From Pseudomonadota bacterium (GTDB lineage: Bacteria; Pseudomonadota; Alphaproteobacteria; Sphingomonadales; Sphingomonadaceae): a stretch of DNA of 8,716 nucleotides. A program made the translations under genes and the position numbers. Shown one piece after another: positions 4,613-8,716 of the stretch (position 1 is the stretch's first letter; every line of letters starts with the position of its first letter). Location of the stretch: NCBI GenBank assembly GCA_029781465.1, contig JAKOWQ010000292.1, forward strand, positions 1 to 8,716, given 5' to 3'. The notes under the pieces are model-generated. The model did not search any database. It saw only the letters and a list, made by a program, of their open reading frames with translations, and had not been told where the DNA came from.

Positions 4613-6556
4613 ATGAGCGACCAGACGCAGGTTGACGCTGCAGGCCATGCCCCTGCCGGGGATAGCGCGGCATCGCACGAGTCATCCGGCAGTCACGGAC
4701 AGCACCATGGCGGAAAGATCGCGCTGGCAATCGGCGCGATCGGGGTTGTGTTCGGCGATATCGGCACCAGCCCGCTTTACGCGATGCGCGATACCTTCGC
4801 CGGGCACCACGCCCTGCCGCTCGATCGGCTGCATGTGTTCGGGATCGTCAGCCTGATGTTCTGGTCGATGATGATTATCGTCACGATCAAATACGTCAGC
4901 GTCATCATGCGGGCCGACAACAAGGGCGAAGGCGGCAGTCTGGCGCTGCTCGCGCTCATCAACCAGAACATTTCGGGCAAGGCCTGGTCACGCGGGATCG
5001 TGCTGCTGGGGGTTTTCGCCACGGCGCTGTTCTATGGCGACAGCATGATTACCCCGGCGGTTTCGGTGCTGGGCGCGATCGAGGGCGTGGCGGTCTATAA
5101 CCCGGCAATGGAGCGACTGGTGGTGCCGATGGTGGTCGGCATCCTGATCTTCCTGTTCCTGATCCAGAGCCGCGGAACGGCCAAGGTCGCGGCCTTCTTC
5201 GGCCCGATCATGCTGGTCTATTTCGGCGTCATCTCGGTGCTGGGGGTAATTTCGATCGGTGAGCGGCCCGATGTGCTGTGGGCATTGAGCCCGGATCATG
5301 CGGTGCGGCTGTTCGTCAACGATCCCTTCAAGGGCTTTCTGGCGATGGGTTCGGCGGTGCTGGCGGTGACCGGGGCCGAGGCGCTCTATGCCGACATGGG
5401 CCATTTCGGCCGCAATCCGATCCGGATTTCATGGCTGGCGATTGTCCTTCCCGCGCTGGTCTGCAACTATCTGGGCCAGGCAGCCCTGCTGATGCGCGAT
5501 CCAGCGGCGCTGGAAAGCCCGTTCTACCTGCTCGCGCCGGAATGGTTCCAGTGGCCCTTGCTGCTGATCGCCAGCGCGGCGGCGGTGATCGCCTCGCAGG
5601 CGGTAATCACGGGGGCTTTCTCGGTCACCCAGCAGGCGATCCAGCTGGGCTTCATCCCGCGCATGTCGATCAAGTACACCAGCCTCAAGGCCGGGCAGAT
5701 CTATATCCCGGTGATCAACACCGCGCTGATGATCGCGGTTATCCTGCTGGTGCTGCTGTTCCAGAAGAGCTCGAACCTCACCGCTGCCTACGGCATCGCG
5801 GTGACCGGCGCGATGACCATCGACAACGTGCTGCTGGCGGTGGTGCTGTTCCAGATGTGGAAGTGGCGCCCGTGGCTGTCGCTGCCGTTGCTGCTGGTGT
5901 TCTTCGCGCTCGACGCGGCCTACCTGTCGGCCAACTTCACCAAGATTCCCGATGGTGGCTGGGTGCCGTTGATGATGGGTTTGGGGATCTTTACCCTGCT
6001 CACCACCTGGTCGCGCGGGCGGGCCTTGATGCGCCAGAACATGGCCGAAGGCACCATCCCGATGGAAATCTTCGCCAAGAGCGCGCATTCCAGCGCTACG
6101 CGGGTGCCGGGAACCGCGATTTTCATGGCCAGCACCAATTCCGGGGTTCCCTCCGCGCTGCTGCACAACATCAAGCACAACAAGGTGCTGCACGAACGCG
6201 TGGTGATCCTGACCGTCGCGATCCAGGACGTGCCCTATGTCGATCCGGCGGAGCGCGCCGTGGCCAAGGAATTGGGGCAGGGATTTTACCGCCTGACGCT
6301 GAAGTTCGGCTTCCTTGAGGAAACCGACGTTCCCGGTGCGCTCAAACAGGCCAATGCCTGTGGCGGCCAGTTCGAGATGATGAAGACCAGTTTCTTCCTC
6401 TCGCGCCAGACGCTGATCGCCTCGGCCAAGCCGGGCATGGCGCTGTGGCGCGAAAAGCTGTTCGCCTGGATGCTGCGCAACGCGGCCAGCGCGATGGAGT
6501 TCTTCCGCCTGCCGACCAACCGCGTGGTCGAACTGGGCAGCCAGGTGGAGATTTAG
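4613..6556 (+). CDS. kup: Low-affinity potassium transporter Kup (KUP/HAK/KT family)
   Basis: A 647-residue polytopic membrane protein, slightly longer than E. coli Kup (622). The family signature GAIGVVFGDIGTSPLYAMRD is at about residues 41-60, with Asp49 matching the Asp of the conserved GDIGTSPLY that is needed for transport. A second hallmark, ADNKGEGGSLALLAL, is at 101-115. About twelve hydrophobic segments follow up to about residue 480, then a cytoplasmic C-terminal domain (from about RGRALMRQN). Kup takes up K+ with protons, mainly under acid or osmotic stress. The first 35 residues form a hydrophilic, Ser/Gly/His-rich tail absent from minimal Kup proteins. The ATG at 4613 is preceded by AGGGG at a long 11-base spacing. 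The gene lies downstream of the MITE-like element and converges with the aminotransferase gene, the stops overlapping by 4 bases. Confidence 0.97.
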   Translation: MSDQTQVDAAGHAPAGDSAASHESSGSHGQHHGGKIALAIGAIGVVFGDIGTSPLYAMRDTFAGHHALPLDRLHVFGIVSLMFWSMMIIVTIKYVSVIMRADNKGEGGSLALLALINQNISGKAWSRGIVLLGVFATALFYGDSMITPAVSVLGAIEGVAVYNPAMERLVVPMVVGILIFLFLIQSRGTAKVAAFFGPIMLVYFGVISVLGVISIGERPDVLWALSPDHAVRLFVNDPFKGFLAMGSAVLAVTGAEALYADMGHFGRNPIRISWLAIVLPALVCNYLGQAALLMRDPAALESPFYLLAPEWFQWPLLLIASAAAVIASQAVITGAFSVTQQAIQLGFIPRMSIKYTSLKAGQIYIPVINTALMIAVILLVLLFQKSSNLTAAYGIAVTGAMTIDNVLLAVVLFQMWKWRPWLSLPLLLVFFALDAAYLSANFTKIPDGGWVPLMMGLGIFTLLTTWSRGRALMRQNMAEGTIPMEIFAKSAHSSATRVPGTAIFMASTNSGVPSALLHNIKHNKVLHERVVILTVAIQDVPYVDPAERAVAKELGQGFYRLTLKFGFLEETDVPGALKQANACGGQFEMMKTSFFLSRQTLIASAKPGMALWREKLFAWMLRNAASAMEFFRLPTNRVVELGSQVEI

Positions 6557-7698
6557 TTCCGGATGCCGCGGTTGCGGCTGGCCAGCCAAGGGCCGATGCG
6601 GCGGATGGCCTCTTCCACCTCGGGGGTGGAAACCGCGAAGCTGAAGCGCACGAAGTGGTGGCCCTCATCGGGGTCGAAGTCGATTCCGGGCGCGGCCGCG
6701 ATCCCGGTGTCCTCGACCATCTGCTTGCAGAACTCCATGCTGTCGTCGGTGAAATCCGAAACGTCGGCATAGATGTAGAAGGCGCCATCGGGCGGCGCGA
6801 TCCGGCCAAGTCCCATCCCTGGCAGCGCGGCGAGCAGCAGCTCGCGGTTGCGGGTATAGGTGGCGATATTGGCTTCGAGCTCGTCGGTGCAGTCCATCGC
6901 CACCAGTCCGGCGTGCTGGCTGAGCGAGGGCGGGGTGAGGAACAGGTTGCCCCACCGGGCCTGGGCGGCGGGCACCGCGTCCCTGGGAACCACCATCCAG
7001 CCCAGACGCCAGGCCGCCATGCTGAAGTATTTGGAAAAGCTGTTGATCACCAACGCCTCGGGCAGTTCCTGCAGCATCGAGGGGGTGTCCATGCCATAGC
7101 TGATCCCGTGATAGATCTCGTCCGAAATGACGGTGATCCCGCGTTCGTGGCAGACCTGGGCGATGGCGCGCAGCTCTTCGCGCGGGATGATCGTGCCGGT
7201 CGGGTTGGCCGGGCTGGCGAGGATCAGCCCCTTGGGCGCGGGGTCAAGCGCGGCGAGCGCGGCGGCAGTGATCTGATACCGTTCGGCCTCGCCGCAGGGC
7301 AGCTCGAGCGGAACCATGTGCAATGCGCGCACGGTGTTGCGATAGGCAACATAGCCGGGGCGCGCCATGGCCACGCTATCCCCCGGGGCGAAGCTCATGT
7401 TGAGGGCCAGCACCAGCGCGGGTGAGGCGCCGCAAGTGAGGATCACCTGCGCCGGTTCGATCGCAACCCCATACCATTCGGCATAGTGGCGGCAGATCCG
7501 CGCCTTGAGCTCGCCGCTTTCCCAATAGCCCATCGGATCGCTGTCGAGCACCTGATGCGCGCGGGCGATGGCCGCGCTTGGCGCGCCGGTCGAAGGCTGG
7601 CCGAATTGCATCTGGATCACGCTGCGGCCCTGGGCCTTGAGGCGGTGGGCAAGGGCAGAAACGGAAATGGCGTGGAACTGGTCGATCTGTGCGGTCAT
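6553..7698 (-). CDS. Fold-type I PLP-dependent aminotransferase (class I/II), substrate unknown
   Basis: A 381-residue cytoplasmic enzyme. The PLP lysine motif is SFSKYFSMAAWRLGW, with Lys223 as the expected Schiff-base residue and Arg231 as the phosphate contact. Other family residues are Asn165 in SPANPTG, Asp193 and Tyr196 in ISDEIYHG, and Arg351 in VRFSFA, which should bind the substrate alpha-carboxylate. This is a complete, apparently active aspartate-aminotransferase-superfamily protein. The N-terminus (SVIQMQFGQPSTGAP) and the Tyr-Trp pair in MGYWESGELKARI resemble a branch usually annotated only as 'pyridoxal phosphate-dependent aminotransferase'. Nothing nearby fixes the substrate. 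The ATG at 7698 has no clear Shine-Dalgarno and no evident promoter in the 80-base gap behind it. A terminator lies just upstream, so the gene may be weakly expressed or fed by read-through. Its TAA overlaps the kup TAG on the other strand. Confidence 0.92.
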   Translation of the reverse strand: MTAQIDQFHAISVSALAHRLKAQGRSVIQMQFGQPSTGAPSAAIARAHQVLDSDPMGYWESGELKARICRHYAEWYGVAIEPAQVILTCGASPALVLALNMSFAPGDSVAMARPGYVAYRNTVRALHMVPLELPCGEAERYQITAAALAALDPAPKGLILASPANPTGTIIPREELRAIAQVCHERGITVISDEIYHGISYGMDTPSMLQELPEALVINSFSKYFSMAAWRLGWMVVPRDAVPAAQARWGNLFLTPPSLSQHAGLVAMDCTDELEANIATYTRNRELLLAALPGMGLGRIAPPDGAFYIYADVSDFTDDSMEFCKQMVEDTGIAAAPGIDFDPDEGHHFVRFSFAVSTPEVEEAIRRIGPWLASRNRGIRN

Positions 7699-7721
7699 GC
7701 GCGCCGGGTTAGCATGTGGAG

Positions 7722-7764
7722 GGCAAAAGAAAAGGCGCGCGGCCGCAAGACCACGCGCCTTTTT
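7722..7764 (-). terminator. Rho-independent terminator after the PuuD-like gene, possibly bidirectional
   Basis: A perfect 10-bp stem, AAAAGGCGCG (7730-7739) with CGCGCCTTTT (7754-7763), and a 14-base loop. On the minus strand the stem ends in TTTTCTTTT, starting about 16 bases past the stop of the PuuD-like gene. On the plus strand it ends in TTTTT, so it could also stop transcripts coming from the left. Confidence 0.75.
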
Positions 7765-7779
7765 GGGATTGCGGTGCTA

Positions 7780-8352
7780 TCAGCCGAGGTTGGCGCTAAC
7801 CATGCAATACATCATCGGAATCGACAGCAGCGTATTGGTGCGGCTGGCATAGAGCGCGCGCGGAGCGGCGGCGGCCTTTTCCTCGGCCGAAGCCTCGACG
7901 ATGCCGAGAATCTTCTTCTGCGCCGGCCAGATGATGAACCACACGTTGAAGGCCATGATCAGAGCCATCCACATGCCGGCGCCGATCAGGTTGACATTGC
8001 CCTCACCGGTGAAAGTCAGGGCCTGATGGGCATAGCCGGTGACATAGGCAATGCACAGGCCGGTTACCACGGTCAGAAGCGCGGCCCAGCGAAAGAAGAA
8101 CAGCACCTTGGGCGCGATGTGCCCGGTAACCGCGCCCTTCTGCTCGGCGGGGATCGAGGGCATCAGCGGAACCTGGACGAAGTTCAGGTAATAGAGCAAC
8201 CCGATCCACAGCACACCGAAGAACAGGTGGAGCCAACGCAGCACCGAATTGGCATCGACCGGCGCGGAGCCCGAGAACTGCATCATCACCAGCACAGCAA
8301 GGACGAGGCCGGTGGCGAGCACCAGATTGAGGTTTCCGAAAAACTTGGCCAT
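7780..8352 (-). CDS. PuuD-type (Urate_ox_N-like) integral membrane protein, stand-alone membrane domain
   Basis: A 190-residue protein with about five membrane segments (about residues 9-26, 38-58, 83-105, 120-142 and 172-187). LRWLHLFFGVLWIGLLYYLN (38-57), with FVQVP right after it, and the C-terminal SRTNTLLSIPMMY are characteristic of the family annotated as urate hydroxylase PuuD (Pfam Urate_ox_N). Candidate heme-ligand histidines are His42 and His78. True PuuD proteins carry a C-terminal cytochrome c domain for electron transfer. None is present here, no CXXCH is seen, and no purine-degradation gene is nearby, so urate oxidation should not be assumed. It may be a small heme-binding membrane protein of unknown role. 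The start is supported by AGGGGGA 4 bases upstream. It has its own promoter and a terminator behind it, so it is probably monocistronic. Confidence 0.8.
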   Translation of the reverse strand: MAKFFGNLNLVLATGLVLAVLVMMQFSGSAPVDANSVLRWLHLFFGVLWIGLLYYLNFVQVPLMPSIPAEQKGAVTGHIAPKVLFFFRWAALLTVVTGLCIAYVTGYAHQALTFTGEGNVNLIGAGMWMALIMAFNVWFIIWPAQKKILGIVEASAEEKAAAAPRALYASRTNTLLSIPMMYCMVSANLG

Positions 8353-8356
8353 TGCT

Positions 8357-8363
8357 TCCCCCT
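8357..8363 (-). promoter_or_regulatory. Shine-Dalgarno of the PuuD-like gene
   Basis: On the minus strand AGGGGGA precedes the ATG by 4 bases and confirms the start at 8352. Confidence 0.55.
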
Positions 8364-8405
8364 AACTCGAAGCGTTGTCGTTAGCCCGCAGCGGGGCACC
8401 GGTGC

Positions 8406-8434
8406 ATTATTGCGCTTCGGGCCGCGCTTGTCAG
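8406..8434 (-). promoter_or_regulatory. Sigma70-like promoter of the PuuD-like gene
   Basis: On the minus strand, CTGACA (8429-8434) and AATAAT (8406-8411) are separated by exactly 17 bases, each one or two mismatches from TTGACA and TATAAT. Transcription would begin near 8399, leaving a leader of about 47 bases. A perfect palindrome, GCACCGGTGC (8396-8405), directly follows the -10 box and covers the expected start site, where a repressor could act; no specific regulator is recognised. Confidence 0.55.
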
Positions 8435-8453
8435 CCCTTTTTGCGAACTGTTT

Positions 8454-8716
8454 TCATTCGTGCGGCGGATCGCTCAGCACCTCGCCCTCGGCTTGCTCGG
8501 CCAGACCGTGGCGCAACAGCATGGGAATGTGGGCGAAGGTGAAGAGAAAGGTCAGCGGCATGAACAGCCACAGCTTGGCCGCGATCCAGTCACCGAAGGA
8601 AAGCTGGCGGCGCAGAACCTCGTTGAGCGCGGCGAGCGCGAAGAAGAACAGGCCCCAATTGCGTGACAGCTTCATCCAGCCCAGATCGTTCAACCCCTCG
8701 AACGCGGCCTGAAGCA
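8454..8716 (-). CDS. yciB: Inner-membrane protein YciB / septation protein A, C-terminal part (5' end outside window)
   Basis: The frame is open from the right edge to the TGA at 8454-8456, giving the last 86 residues. The visible part has the family pattern: FEGLNDLGWMKLSRNWGLFF, where other members have a 'LTDEGWRKLTWRWALFF'-like stretch, then ALNEVLRR, and then a helix with LPLTFLF/PLTFLFTFAHIPMLLRHG. Two membrane segments are visible (WGLFFFALAALNE and LWLFMPLTFLFTFAHIPMLL), followed by an acidic tail. YciB/IspZ is linked to cell-envelope synthesis, elongation and septation; its biochemical activity is not established. The TTG codon at 8691-8693 is internal, not the start, because the conserved frame continues upstream. 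I see no clear terminator between its stop and the next promoter, so read-through into the PuuD-like gene is possible. Confidence 0.88.
   Translation of the reverse strand, partial: LQAAFEGLNDLGWMKLSRNWGLFFFALAALNEVLRRQLSFGDWIAAKLWLFMPLTFLFTFAHIPMLLRHGLAEQAEGEVLSDPPHE

Noticed and set aside
5429..6589. Minus-strand open frame of 386 codons opposite kup
   Set aside because: It is the antisense shadow of kup; the composition is His/Gln/Arg-rich and no domain is recognisable.
8380..8396. Small GC-rich hairpin in the leader of the PuuD-like gene
   Set aside because: The stem is only four to five base pairs, imperfect, without a T tract, and expected by chance at this GC content.
7486..8712. Long plus-strand open frame (408 codons) across the minus-strand aminotransferase, PuuD-like and yciB genes
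   Set aside because: It is antisense to three recognisable genes, crosses their promoter and terminator, and its peptide is low-complexity His/Arg/Gly without domains. It arises from high GC at codon position three.

Overview
The window comes from a GC-rich alphaproteobacterium. The protein sequences look most like Sphingomonadales (Novosphingobium/Erythrobacter-like), but this is recognition by eye and not a database result. It is compact chromosomal housekeeping DNA with one small mobile-element scar.

Positions 1-4267 (+ strand) hold the distal part of a System I cytochrome c maturation operon: the 3' end of ccmC, then ccmD, ccmE, ccmF, ccmG, ccmH and ccmI. Every junction overlaps by 1 to 8 bases, so this is one translationally coupled unit. 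CcmC, CcmD and CcmE move heme out to the covalent CcmE carrier. CcmG and CcmH keep the apocytochrome CXXCH cysteines reduced, CcmI holds the apocytochrome, and CcmF with CcmH and CcmI attaches heme in the periplasm. ccmA and ccmB are presumably upstream, outside the window.

Positions 4265-4532 hold the most unusual object here: a non-coding element of about 264 bp with 31-bp terminal inverted repeats (30 of 31 matching). It is flanked by a TA duplication in a reconstructed CTAG target. This is the signature of a MITE mobilised by an IS630/Tc1-mariner transposase. The left TA plus the first base of the element form the ccmI stop codon, and the uninterrupted site would give the same stop. The element is rich in nested hairpins and lies between ccmI and kup.

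Positions 4613-6556 (+) encode a Kup potassium transporter. Its stop overlaps by 4 bp, tail to tail, with the stop of a minus-strand fold-type I aminotransferase (6553-7698). Further right on the minus strand are a rho-independent terminator, a stand-alone PuuD-type (Urate_ox_N-like) membrane protein (7780-8352) with a good sigma70-like promoter, and the C-terminal part of YciB/septation protein A, which runs off the right edge. No tRNA, rRNA, CRISPR array or defence system was seen.
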